Assembly: GCA_017644375.1 (NCBI GenBank)
Contig: JAEPLP010000001.1
Location: 1,286,001-1,350,000, forward strand
Reading direction: 5' to 3'
Length of the DNA: 64,000 nucleotides
From: Prochlorococcus marinus CUG1435
GTDB lineage: Bacteria > Cyanobacteriota > Cyanobacteriia > PCC-6307 > Cyanobiaceae
Part shown: positions 6,933-13,743 of the stretch, one piece after another
Position numbering within the stretch: position 1 is the first letter of the stretch
How the letters are laid out: the number at the start of each line of letters is the position of its first letter
The notes under the pieces: model-generated
Told to the model about the DNA's origin: nothing
The model's database searches: none
What the model saw: the letters and a program-made list of their open reading frames with translations, nothing else
Made by a program: the position numbers and the translations under genes

Positions 6933-7221
6933 CTTTTAAGGAAAATATCATGCAAATACAGGAAAAAAAGAACGTTTTAATAAATGAAAAATATGGATTT
7001 CCCGTTTATATTTCTAAACCTATCTCCTGCTGAGATTTGAATAATATAACTAGGATTTGTTTTATATGTTTGGTATAAAGAGTATTAATTTGTATATTTA
7101 ATAGAAATTTTATATTTGATAAACTTAAGCTTTTTGTGTGATCATTAAGAAAGTATTATTTTCTCTCAGTAAGGAGGTTTTAGAATTTATTGCTTAAAAA
7201 AGTTTTTTAAGTTCTAGTAGA
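6933..7221. other. Gene-poor stretch with isolated Shine-Dalgarno and palindrome
   Basis: No convincing ORF is seen. AAGGAGGT at 7171-7178 is an excellent ribosome-binding sequence but no ATG, GTG or TTG at suitable spacing opens more than a few codons. It is followed by a perfect hairpin CTTAAAAAA-G-TTTTTTAAG (7193-7211). The stretch may encode a small RNA or a very short leader peptide. Confidence 0.35.
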
Positions 7222-7347
7222 TCATCCAGCCTTCTTGAGGTTTTTAACTAAAAAATCATTTTCATTAGTAAGAACTTCGAGCTTAGATTTTTCCAACTCT
7301 TTTTTGATTTCGGGATTTAAATCCTTTTTTGTCTCGTTTAAATTCAT
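7222..7347 (-). CDS. 41-residue charged helical protein
   Basis: ATG at 7347. Lys/Glu-rich helix (ETKKDLNPEIKKELEKSKLEVL) ending NENDFLVKNLKKAG. That end resembles the C-terminus of the 3235-3408 protein. The frame keeps a coherent heptad-like pattern, so I accept it as a probable gene. Function unknown. Confidence 0.5.
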   Translation of the reverse strand: MNLNETKKDLNPEIKKELEKSKLEVLTNENDFLVKNLKKAG

Positions 7348-7879
7348 AGGATTAATACAGAAAATTATTTAAAGACATTCGAAATCATAGTGATCCCAAA
7401 AAAAAATTGTGGATAGTTTTTACTCTAAAGAAGATAATATTTTATTTTGCACATAGAAATTCAAATTAAATCAACATATTGTGGAAAACCCTGTTGAAAA
7501 ACGCTTAAAAAGTGGATAACTCTTCGGGAGCATTCCCAAAACAAGCTTTTCTGGAAAAAATTTTAAGTATTAATACTTCATCAAAAAAAATAAAATATAG
7601 TTTAAAAAGTATCATAATCTGTTGTTATAACTGTGGGATCATTACTTTTAAAAAAAGATAAAATATCTATACCAGAAGCTCATGTTGATAAAAAATTAAA
7701 CAAGTTTTTTCTTCATCATGTATCAAATTGAAAATTAAAGTGAAGAAAAATCAATCTAAACTTGAAATTTTTAATTTTTGTCATAGCTGATTAAAAATTG
7801 TTTAATTCGGTTTTCTCTATGGCAATACTTCCCAAACGCAAGATTAATCAAATAGGTTTGTATAAGTTAAATATTAAAA
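7348..7879. other. 532-base gap with DnaA-box-like cluster
   Basis: No convincing gene. A frame starting GTG at 7633 gives 32 residues (VGSLLLKKDKISIPEAHVDKK...) and could be a remnant, but I do not call it. The left part holds three DnaA-box-like sequences (separate entry). A frame from ATG at about 7819 overlaps the 7880 gene and looks like a shadow. Confidence 0.35.
7408..7519 (-). promoter_or_regulatory. Cluster of three DnaA-box-like 9-mers
   Basis: On the minus strand the sites read CTATCCACA (7408-7416), TTTTCCACA (7480-7488) and TTATCCACT (7511-7519). The bacterial consensus is TTATNCACA, and TTTTCCACA is the form reported for cyanobacterial DnaA boxes. All three have the same orientation within 112 bases. 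They could be a DnaA-titration or regulatory site. Chance is possible, and no dnaA, dnaN or AT-rich unwinding pattern is adjacent. Confidence 0.3.
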
Positions 7880-8116
7880 ATGACAGAAGAAAAAAAGGAT
7901 TCAAAAAAATGTTCTGGAAGGAAAAACATTATGTTTGCCTATGGTTTTATACAACTGGGTTCTAGTTTCGTATCGGCAATAGCTTTAGCTGCAATCGCTT
8001 TTGGATTCTGTTCAGTAAAAAAGGAATCTAAACTTTTTAATAAATGTGTTGCAGAAATAATTGAAGTTGGTGGCACCAATTCTGAGGCCGTAAGGTATTG
8101 CAATGGAGGCAATTAA
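7880..8116 (+). CDS. Small membrane protein with C-terminal cysteines
   Basis: 78 residues: basic N-terminus (EEKKDSKKCSGRKN), hydrophobic segment at about 19-46 (FAYGFIQLGSSFVSAIALAAIAFGFC), then a tail with two cysteines (NKCVAEII and RYCNGG). The layout resembles the 193-450 and 31379-31810 proteins: one membrane pass, then a tail with two cysteines. Function unknown. Confidence 0.6.
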   Translation: MTEEKKDSKKCSGRKNIMFAYGFIQLGSSFVSAIALAAIAFGFCSVKKESKLFNKCVAEIIEVGGTNSEAVRYCNGGN

Positions 8117-8137
8117 AACCCCTCTCAGATTAATTAA

Positions 8138-8380
8138 ATGGATTCAACTTGTGATTTGATTATTGATTCTTTAAAAGAAGAGCCAATTGGAGAAACTGAT
8201 CATTTTATTTGGTTCATAACAGTTATTGGTATTGTTGCCCTATTTAAAAAAGATGAGAACTTTGAAACTTATAGTTTGAACGTCGAAATTGAGGCAAATA
8301 AAATTTCTTTGGATATAAGCAAGGAAGAAAAAGATTATCTCAAAATAAAAGAGAGACGACTTTTCTTGTTTTATTCATAA
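8138..8380 (+). CDS. Hypothetical small protein
   Basis: 80 residues, 21 nt after the previous gene on the same strand. A moderately hydrophobic patch (HFIWFITVIGIVALF) precedes an acidic, mostly beta/helical part (LNVEIEANKISLDISKEEKDYLKIKE). Family not recognised. Confidence 0.5.
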   Translation: MDSTCDLIIDSLKEEPIGETDHFIWFITVIGIVALFKKDENFETYSLNVEIEANKISLDISKEEKDYLKIKERRLFLFYS

Positions 8381-8400
8381 TCAAGGATTTAGTTCTTGAT

Positions 8401-8595
8401 TTAGTAGGATGGCTCGAGATTAAAGGCCGGCTCCATAATATTGTTTTCGCTAACTAATTCGTAGGTTAGCTCTTTATTTAGGGCATTTATATAAGATGTA
8501 TAAAGTTTTCCCCAAACAAATTCAAATTCATCTTTACTTAAATTCTTGAAAAGAATTTCTCCTTTGAAGTAAATGTGATAAGAATCATTCATCAT
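8401..8595 (-). CDS. Conserved-looking small protein (YHIYFKGEILFKNL type)
   Basis: 64 residues; Met1 (8595) and Met2 (8592) are both possible starts. DSYHIYFKGEILFKNLSKDEFEFVWGKLYTSY, then ELTYELVSE, reads as a compact soluble fold. It resembles a family seen in several copies in picocyanobacteria, but I cannot give it a name. It converges on the 8138-8380 gene. Confidence 0.6.
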   Translation of the reverse strand: MMNDSYHIYFKGEILFKNLSKDEFEFVWGKLYTSYINALNKELTYELVSENNIMEPAFNLEPSY

Positions 8596-8690
8596 GGAAA
8601 ATTAATCTTACCCTTTTTAACGCAGTGAAATATGTATGTAGTATTAGGTGCTACTAAAAAGAAATTTATATTTAGAAATTAGAAAAACTT

Positions 8691-9002
8691 TTAGACTATC
8701 CGTGTATTCATTTTTTGTTTTTTGAATAATCCGACTGTCTCATCAAGATCCATGCAAGGCTGAATACTAATATCCATTAACCTTCTCCAAGGATGCCATT
8801 GCTTCCAAATTGTCTCAAGAGAATCTGCACTTACTACAGAATGTCCAATCCCATTCTGAACCATAAAAATCCAAGAATGAACCTCATAGTTTTCAGGTCG
8901 GTTTTGGGGCCCACCTGATTCGTACCAATTAATTAGCATTTCTGCCCCTTCTTCTTGATCCTCGCCATCTGTAAATTCATAGGAAATCAAATACCTTTGC
9001 AT
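8691..9002 (-). CDS. DUF3303-like protein
   Basis: 103 residues. MQRYLISYEFTDGEDQEEGAEMLINWYESGGPQNRPENYEVHSWIF.. has the character of DUF3303 proteins (N-terminal YLI strand, F/Y-E-SGGP, then a strand with W). A later part reads IWKQWHPWRRLMDISIQPCMDLDE. Cytoplasmic; function not established for the family. Confidence 0.5.
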   Translation of the reverse strand: MQRYLISYEFTDGEDQEEGAEMLINWYESGGPQNRPENYEVHSWIFMVQNGIGHSVVSADSLETIWKQWHPWRRLMDISIQPCMDLDETVGLFKKQKMNTRIV

Positions 9003-9285
9003 ATAGATTATTATTAAAATCTCTAAACTATTTTAACTCTAGATTTAGATATTGCCTCCCAATTTAATTAATGCTATGAAGTTTATAGAAGTTTTTGTTT
9101 TAAATGAACGAAAGATTTGGGAAAGTTAAGAAGAACATCTTAACTAATTTATCTTTTATAAATAAGACAATCTTGAAGTATTTTCAAAACCATGATCTGT
9201 TCGTATAGTTCAAGTTAAGAGATAAAATTTGATACTTTTTAAAATACCTTAAATTGGTTCCCATGTTTATGATTGGCAGACTTTA

Positions 9286-9669
9286 ATGAAAAATAAAAAG
9301 GTTGGTAGTGATCCAATTGATAATTTAGAGTACGAAAAAGTTCTAGAAGAAGAAATAATTAATTCATACGAAAGTAAATTTCTGAAAGATACTCAAGCAG
9401 ACAAAAAAAAGACCAAATTTTACAGACTTAAAAGAACTCCATTAGAAATACTAAATAGGACATTTTTCTTTTTCTTTATTGGAAGTTTTCTTTTCTCTTT
9501 GTTTTTAGCTTATTCAGAAAGTAAGTTATGGTTCATACTTTATGTAATAAGTGCATTGTCATGTGTTTTCTATACTCCTAATAGAAAAGCACTTAAAGAA
9601 TTAATAGCAGCTTGGCCAAATATAGAGGATCTCATTAAAGGAAGGAGTTTGTGGAGAAAAGGCAAGTAA
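9286..9669 (+). CDS. Two-pass membrane protein of unknown function
   Basis: 127 residues. A charged N-terminal region of about 55 residues precedes two hydrophobic segments (about 60-77, FFFFFIGSFLFSLFLAY, and 80-94, LWFILYVISALSCVFY). The C-terminus is basic (LIKGRSLWRKGK). It heads a run of three closely spaced plus-strand genes (9286, 9677, 9766). Family not recognised. Confidence 0.6.
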   Translation: MKNKKVGSDPIDNLEYEKVLEEEIINSYESKFLKDTQADKKKTKFYRLKRTPLEILNRTFFFFFIGSFLFSLFLAYSESKLWFILYVISALSCVFYTPNRKALKELIAAWPNIEDLIKGRSLWRKGK

Positions 9670-9676
9670 ATAGATT

Positions 9677-9769
9677 ATGAAACCATTAAATTCATTTAAA
9701 AAGTGGTTATTAAATATTCTTGTGCCATACATTGAGGGGACCAACAAGAAGAAAGAGGATAAAAAATGA
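9677..9769 (+). CDS. 30-residue basic peptide, overlaps next gene
   Basis: ATG at 9677, 7 nt after the previous stop. MKPLNSFKKWLLNILVPYIEGTNKKKEDKK: a short amphipathic helix with a very basic tail. Its stop overlaps the next start as ATGA (9766-9769), typical of translational coupling. Confidence 0.5.
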   Translation: MKPLNSFKKWLLNILVPYIEGTNKKKEDKK

Positions 9770-9903
9770 GTTTAATAAAGGTTGGAATTATTGTTGAAAT
9801 TTTTTTGTTTGTGGGAGTTTTTTTATGGGTTAGGAAACTAACTAGTAAAGAAGGTAGGCAACCATCTCTATCAAAAAAAACAATTAAAAATCTCAAATTT
9901 TAG
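9766..9903 (+). CDS. 45-residue single-pass membrane protein
   Basis: ATG at 9766 overlaps the previous stop. A hydrophobic helix (IKVGIIVEIFLFVGVFLWV) is followed by a basic tail (RKLTSKEGRQPSLSKKTIKNLKF), predicted cytoplasmic. The opposite-strand frame at 9696-9896 is its shadow. Confidence 0.55.
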   Translation: MSLIKVGIIVEIFLFVGVFLWVRKLTSKEGRQPSLSKKTIKNLKF

Positions 9904-10026
9904 AATTTTGATCACAAAATAAGGAATCTTTATAAAGAGAGCAAATTTATGGGAAAATTCTTTACTTTTTTCCTCTCACTTTGTGTATGAAATCAGTTAG
10001 AACATCTATATCGTTTTTTAAAAAAT

Positions 10027-10380
10027 ATGGTTTCCTCCATTCAAGGTCTTGCTCCAATAACTAATCCATTAAATAGTGTCTTAATAGAAAAGAAACTAAT
10101 AAATGTTGATCAAAAGTTCATTCAACTTGTCTCTCTAGCAGAAGGATTACCTCGTACAGAAGTCATCGAAAGTGGAAGGAATTATTGGAGAGGTGTTTGT
10201 AGAAGCTTAATTTTTAGATTTCCTGATGACCTTGAAATTTTAAAGCTTGATGTAAGAAGTTATGTAGATAGATCAAAAGGAATCATTCAAATAAGATCTG
10301 CAGCAAGATTAGGTCAATCAGATTTAGGCGTTAATCTAAGAAGAGTGGAATACTTGTTTAATCAATTAGAGAAATTTTAA
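10027..10380 (+). CDS. DUF1499 family protein
   Basis: 117 residues. The core RNYWRGVCRSLIFRFPDDLEILKL then IIQIRSAARLGQSDLGVNLRRVEYLF matches DUF1499 (R-S-x-x-F-R-F-x-D-D, then I-x-R-S-A-S-R-x-G-x-S-D-L-G-V-N). DUF1499 proteins are small and widespread in cyanobacteria and plastids; their function is unknown. No membrane segment is seen. Confidence 0.8.
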   Translation: MVSSIQGLAPITNPLNSVLIEKKLINVDQKFIQLVSLAEGLPRTEVIESGRNYWRGVCRSLIFRFPDDLEILKLDVRSYVDRSKGIIQIRSAARLGQSDLGVNLRRVEYLFNQLEKF

Positions 10381-10457
10381 TTAATCTGTTTTTTATAAAT
10401 TTAAGGTTCTTTTTACTAAATAGTTGTGCTTTAATTCATAAGAATATTTGAATTGCC

Positions 10458-10589
10458 ATGGTAAAGATAATCTTAGTTGGAATAATTGTCGCGCTTGTAT
10501 ATTCTCAACCTGACCTTCGTCTTACAGTAGCTGATTGGTTAAAAGCAGCTTCTGATTTTCTAATTGAATCGGTACAAGTAAAACCTTGA
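10458..10589 (+). CDS. 43-residue small membrane-associated protein
   Basis: ATG at 10458. A short hydrophobic N-terminus (MVKIILVGIIVALVYS) then QPDLRLTVADWLKAASDFLIESVQVKP, an amphipathic helix. It could be a signal-anchor peptide. It follows DUF1499 on the same strand by 77 nt. Confidence 0.5.
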   Translation: MVKIILVGIIVALVYSQPDLRLTVADWLKAASDFLIESVQVKP

Positions 10590-10772
10590 ATTAATTTTTA
10601 ATGAAGCATTAAATAAGACCTGAAACAGTAATCATTTGTTTAATGCATACAGCTACGAAAATAAATATTATTATTCTGCTTAATATGTATTTCACTTAAA
10701 CAAATAAATAGTTTTAGGAACATAATAGAAAATTTTTTTGAAATTTTTGAATAGTTAACGATAATAAGGGAT

Positions 10773-11828
10773 ATGAAGCTTAGATTATTTGAGTTCTATT
10801 TTATTAAAGACTATTTAAGGCCTTGGTTTGGTCTTATTTATTCTTTATTCTTTCTGTTTTTCTTAGGCGCAATTGGCTATCGAATAACGGAGGGATGGGA
10901 ATGGAGTGATTGCTTATGGATGGTTCTGATCACGATAACCACAATTGGTTTTGGAGAAGTTCAACCTTTAAGTCCTGAAGGCAGGATCGTAACTGTTTTA
11001 GTAATCGTTGGCGGATTGATCTTTATTCAATTTACCTTTCAAAAAGCTGTTAGATTATTCGAATCCGGCTATTTTCAAAGAGTAAACGAATTACGTTTTA
11101 AAAGACTTCTTAGAAAAATGGAAAATCATGTAATTTTGTGTGGATATGGGAGGGTAGGTCAGGAAATATCTAACCAAATAAAGACGCAAAATATTCCAAT
11201 TATTGTGGTTGAGAGCGATGAAGATAGAAAAAAGATTGCTGAAGAAAATGGTTTAGAAGTTCTTTGTGCTGATGCAACTCTTGATGAGACGTTAAAACTG
11301 GCAGGATTAGAAAAATGCAAAAGTTTGGTTGTTACTTTGCCCAATGATGCTGCTAATTTATATGTGGTTTTAAGCGCTAAAGGGATAAGAAGTTCAATAA
11401 GAGTAATTGCAAGAGCAGGAACTGAAGAAGCTGCAAGTAAGTTGAGATTAGCCGGAGCAAGTATAGTTGTAAGCCCCTATATCGCAGCAGGAAGAGCAAT
11501 GGCATCAATGGCTTTAAGACCAATAGCTATTGACTTCCTTGATCTTCTAGCAGGAAGTGAATGTGAAATTGAAGAATTTGAATTAAGTAATGATATTAGT
11601 CTTTTTGAAACAGCAAAGAAAAGATCACTTTCTGAACTTGGAATAGGAAAAAAAAGTGGGGCTAAAATTTTGGCTATAAAAGAGAACGAAAAATTATTTA
11701 CCAACCCTGGAGGTAATTTCATACTTCAGCCAGGTCAGGTATTAATAGCATTTGGTAGTAAAGAACAATTAAATATTTTGAACGGTTTATTAGGAAATCT
11801 TGTTGTAGCAGTAGAGTTATTAAAGTAG
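10773..11828 (+). CDS. Potassium channel with TrkA/RCK regulatory domain
   Basis: 351 residues. Two membrane helices (about 19-37 and 72-90) flank a pore loop with the selectivity filter T57-I-G-F-G61. A Rossmann-fold TrkA-N/RCK domain follows (VILCGYGRVGQEI, with the nucleotide-binding G-x-G-x-x-G and a later E-S-D-E-D), then a TrkA-C domain near the C-terminus (FELSNDISLFETAKKRSLSELGIGKKSG...). Architecture matches MthK/Kch-like K+ channels gated by a ligand at the RCK domain. It likely sits in the plasma membrane. A long gap upstream (10590-10772) may hold its promoter. Confidence 0.9.
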   Translation: MKLRLFEFYFIKDYLRPWFGLIYSLFFLFFLGAIGYRITEGWEWSDCLWMVLITITTIGFGEVQPLSPEGRIVTVLVIVGGLIFIQFTFQKAVRLFESGYFQRVNELRFKRLLRKMENHVILCGYGRVGQEISNQIKTQNIPIIVVESDEDRKKIAEENGLEVLCADATLDETLKLAGLEKCKSLVVTLPNDAANLYVVLSAKGIRSSIRVIARAGTEEAASKLRLAGASIVVSPYIAAGRAMASMALRPIAIDFLDLLAGSECEIEEFELSNDISLFETAKKRSLSELGIGKKSGAKILAIKENEKLFTNPGGNFILQPGQVLIAFGSKEQLNILNGLLGNLVVAVELLK

Positions 11829-11882
11829 ATAGATTAAGATTCAGAATTAATTGCTAAGTTGATTGTGGGTGGAATAAACAAA

Positions 11883-12236
11883 ATGAAAATATTTAAATTT
11901 CTATTTGTAATTCCTGTAATAACTTTAATAATTATTTTTCAAACCTCTTTGCATAATAGATATCTAATGGCTTCTGATATTAGAGATGGAGAAGCAATTT
12001 TTAGAAATGTATGCGCAGGCTGCCATGTAAAAGGTGGATCAGTTGTTCTTAAAGGATCTAAATCGTTAAGACTTTCCGACCTTGAAAAAAGAGGAATTGC
12101 AGATATAAATTCAATAACAAAAATTGCTAATAATGGGATTGGTTTTATGAAAGGTTATAAAAATAAATTGAAGGATGGAGAGGATAAGGTTCTTGCAGAA
12201 TGGATTATTCAAAATGCAGAAAAGGGTTGGGAATAA
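11883..12236 (+). CDS. c-type cytochrome, cytochrome c6-like
   Basis: 117 residues from ATG 11883; an upstream in-frame TTG at 11859 would add 8 residues. An N-terminal signal or anchor (MKIFKFLFVIPVITLIIIF) leads to a heme motif C-A-G-C-H at 44-48 and a likely axial Met in IGFMKGYKNKLKDGED. Class I c-type cytochrome, periplasmic or lumenal. PetJ is the best-known relative, but there are several c6-like paralogues in picocyanobacteria, so I do not assign the symbol. It is followed immediately by an LptA-like gene. Confidence 0.8.
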   Translation: MKIFKFLFVIPVITLIIIFQTSLHNRYLMASDIRDGEAIFRNVCAGCHVKGGSVVLKGSKSLRLSDLEKRGIADINSITKIANNGIGFMKGYKNKLKDGEDKVLAEWIIQNAEKGWE

Positions 12237-12605
12237 ATGAAAAGCGTATTTCTTGCATCGTTTTTATTTCTATTAGCTGAATTTTCTTTTGCTGAGGAAT
12301 TAACTAATTACACAATTACATCTGATTCTCAAATAAATACTTTAGAAGGAGATTTAGAGGCTAAAGGAAATGTAGTCATTAAGAGTAATAGTGGTAACTT
12401 TGAGGCTTATTCGGACAAACTTTCTTTTGACAAGGATGATAAATCTCTAAAACTTATTGGGAATGTTTTTGTTAAAAATTTAGAGTCTGAGGGAATTGCA
12501 ATTGAAGAAACATCTGGAGATGAGTTGACCATATTTACTGAAACAGGAATTTTTGAAATCAAATCTCAAAATAAAAACAGAGTAACAACAAAAATTAAAT
12601 TCTAA
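12237..12605 (+). CDS. LptA/OstA-like periplasmic protein
   Basis: 122 residues. Its ATG is the next base after the cytochrome stop. Signal peptide MKSVFLASFLFLLAEFSFA, then beta-strand repeats typical of the OstA/LptA fold: YTITSDSQINTLEGDLEAKGNVVIKSNSG, then AYSDKLSFDKDDKSLKLIGNV. In this family the domain bridges lipopolysaccharide from the inner to the outer membrane. The short length fits a single OstA domain. An LptB-type ATPase is encoded at 58209 in the same window. Confidence 0.7.
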   Translation: MKSVFLASFLFLLAEFSFAEELTNYTITSDSQINTLEGDLEAKGNVVIKSNSGNFEAYSDKLSFDKDDKSLKLIGNVFVKNLESEGIAIEETSGDELTIFTETGIFEIKSQNKNRVTTKIKF

Positions 12606-12664
12606 ATAAAGAGTCAATATTTAATTGAAATTTAAATTGCTAGCTGAGCTATTAAAATTGATAT

Positions 12665-12699
12665 ATCAAGAATTATTGATTATATCAAAATATTTTGAT
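12665..12699. promoter_or_regulatory. Candidate tandem ArsR operators upstream of pstS
   Basis: Two 16-nt inverted repeats: ATCAAGAATTATTGAT (12665-12680) and ATCAAAATATTTTGAT (12684-12699, a perfect palindrome). The 12-mer TTGATATATCAA (12658-12669) overlaps the first. The same ATCAAA-N4-TTTGAT core occurs at 16030-16045 and 16442-16457, and the same 12-mer occurs at 16041-16052. ArsR/SmtB repressors bind AT-rich inverted repeats of this kind. The sites lie about 75-105 bases upstream of the pstS start. Confidence 0.6.
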
Positions 12700-12705
12700 G
12701 TATTT

Positions 12706-12735
12706 CTTAACCTTTGCTTTTGGCTTTATGTTTGA
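12706..12735 (+). promoter_or_regulatory. Weak candidate Pho box and -10 element before pstS
   Basis: CTTAACCT (12706-12713) matches the cyanobacterial Pho-box unit PyTTAAPyPy(T/A). The next two 8-mers at 3-nt spacing, CTTTTGGC (12717-12724) and ATGTTTGA (12728-12735), are only weak matches. A TATAAA-like -10 begins at 12739. PhoB control is therefore possible but poorly supported, and no phoB or phoR gene is in this window. Confidence 0.3.
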
Positions 12736-12771
12736 TGCTATAAATGAATTGTCTTCAACCATAACGATGTC

Positions 12772-13743
12772 ATGAGCATTTTTAAGAAAGCTCTCATTAT
12801 TTCTTCTGCTATCTCATTAGTTTTCTCTCCAGCAGCGATTGCTTCAAAAAGATTGAGCGGAGCTGGTGCTTCATTTCCCTCAAAAATTTATACCAGGTGG
12901 TTTTTTGACTTAGCTAAATCTGGAGGCCCAAGAGTTAATTATCAAGCAGTTGGTTCTGGGTCTGGCAGAAAGGCCTTTATAGATGAAACTGTAAATTTTG
13001 GTGCATCAGATGATCCTATGAAAGATTCTGATATAGAGAAAGTTACTAGAGGGCTTGTTCAAATACCTATGGTAGGAGGCACAATTGCATTCGGATATAA
13101 CTATGACTGCGACTTGAAACTAACACAAGAACAAGCTGTTCAAGTTGCATTGGGAATGATAAAAAATTGGAAGGAATTAGGATGCAAGTCAGGTAAATTA
13201 ACTTGGGCTCATCGTTCTGATGGTTCAGGTACTACTAAAGCTTTTACAAATTCTATGGAGGCTTTTTCTAAAACTTGGAACCTTGGTACTGGTAAATCTG
13301 TTAAATGGCCTGCAGGAGTAGGAGCTAAAGGCAATTCTGGTGTGGCCGGTGTTATACAAAATACTCCAGGTGCAATTGGTTATGTAAACCAGTCATACAT
13401 TAAAGGTAATGTTAAGGCTGCTGCACTTCAAAATCTTTCTGGTGAATTCGTTACTCCCAATACTGAGTCAGGAGCAATAGCTTTAAATGGAATAAATCTT
13501 GATGAAAACTTGGCTGGTAAAAATCCGAATCCTACTGCTAAAGGAGCTTATCCAATAGCAACCTTGACTTGGATACTCGCTTATGAAAAAGGTAACGGCA
13601 GGAATACTAAGGCAATTCAAGATACGTTCTATAAATTGCTAAGTGATGAATACCAATCAAAAGCTCCTGCTTTAGGCTTCGTTCCTTTAAAAGGGGAAAT
13701 TCTAAAAAAATCAATCGATGCTGTTGGAAGAATAGGAAGGTAA
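12772..13743 (+). CDS. pstS: Phosphate ABC transporter, substrate-binding protein
   Basis: 323 residues. Signal peptide (MSIFKKALIISSAISLVFSPAAIAS) then the phosphate-binding motifs of PstS: GAGASFP, GSGSGRKAF, GASDDPM and a SDGSGTTKAF loop. It binds phosphate in the periplasm and delivers it to PstCA. The PstCAB genes lie 2.8 kb downstream, separated from pstS by arsJ, gap and arsR. The gene's last 33 bases overlap the 3' end of arsJ, which is on the opposite strand. Possible ArsR operators and a weak Pho-box candidate precede it. Confidence 0.97.
   Translation: MSIFKKALIISSAISLVFSPAAIASKRLSGAGASFPSKIYTRWFFDLAKSGGPRVNYQAVGSGSGRKAFIDETVNFGASDDPMKDSDIEKVTRGLVQIPMVGGTIAFGYNYDCDLKLTQEQAVQVALGMIKNWKELGCKSGKLTWAHRSDGSGTTKAFTNSMEAFSKTWNLGTGKSVKWPAGVGAKGNSGVAGVIQNTPGAIGYVNQSYIKGNVKAAALQNLSGEFVTPNTESGAIALNGINLDENLAGKNPNPTAKGAYPIATLTWILAYEKGNGRNTKAIQDTFYKLLSDEYQSKAPALGFVPLKGEILKKSIDAVGRIGR

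Noticed and set aside
6950-7050. Possible tRNA-like GATTTGAAT element
   Set aside because: No acceptor or anticodon stem can be formed around it.
7633-7731. GTG-started 32-codon frame in the gap before 7880
   Set aside because: No SD, no family, short; could be a gene remnant but cannot be supported.
9696-9896. 66-codon minus-strand frame
   Set aside because: Opposite to the coupled genes at 9677 and 9766, which explain the region better.
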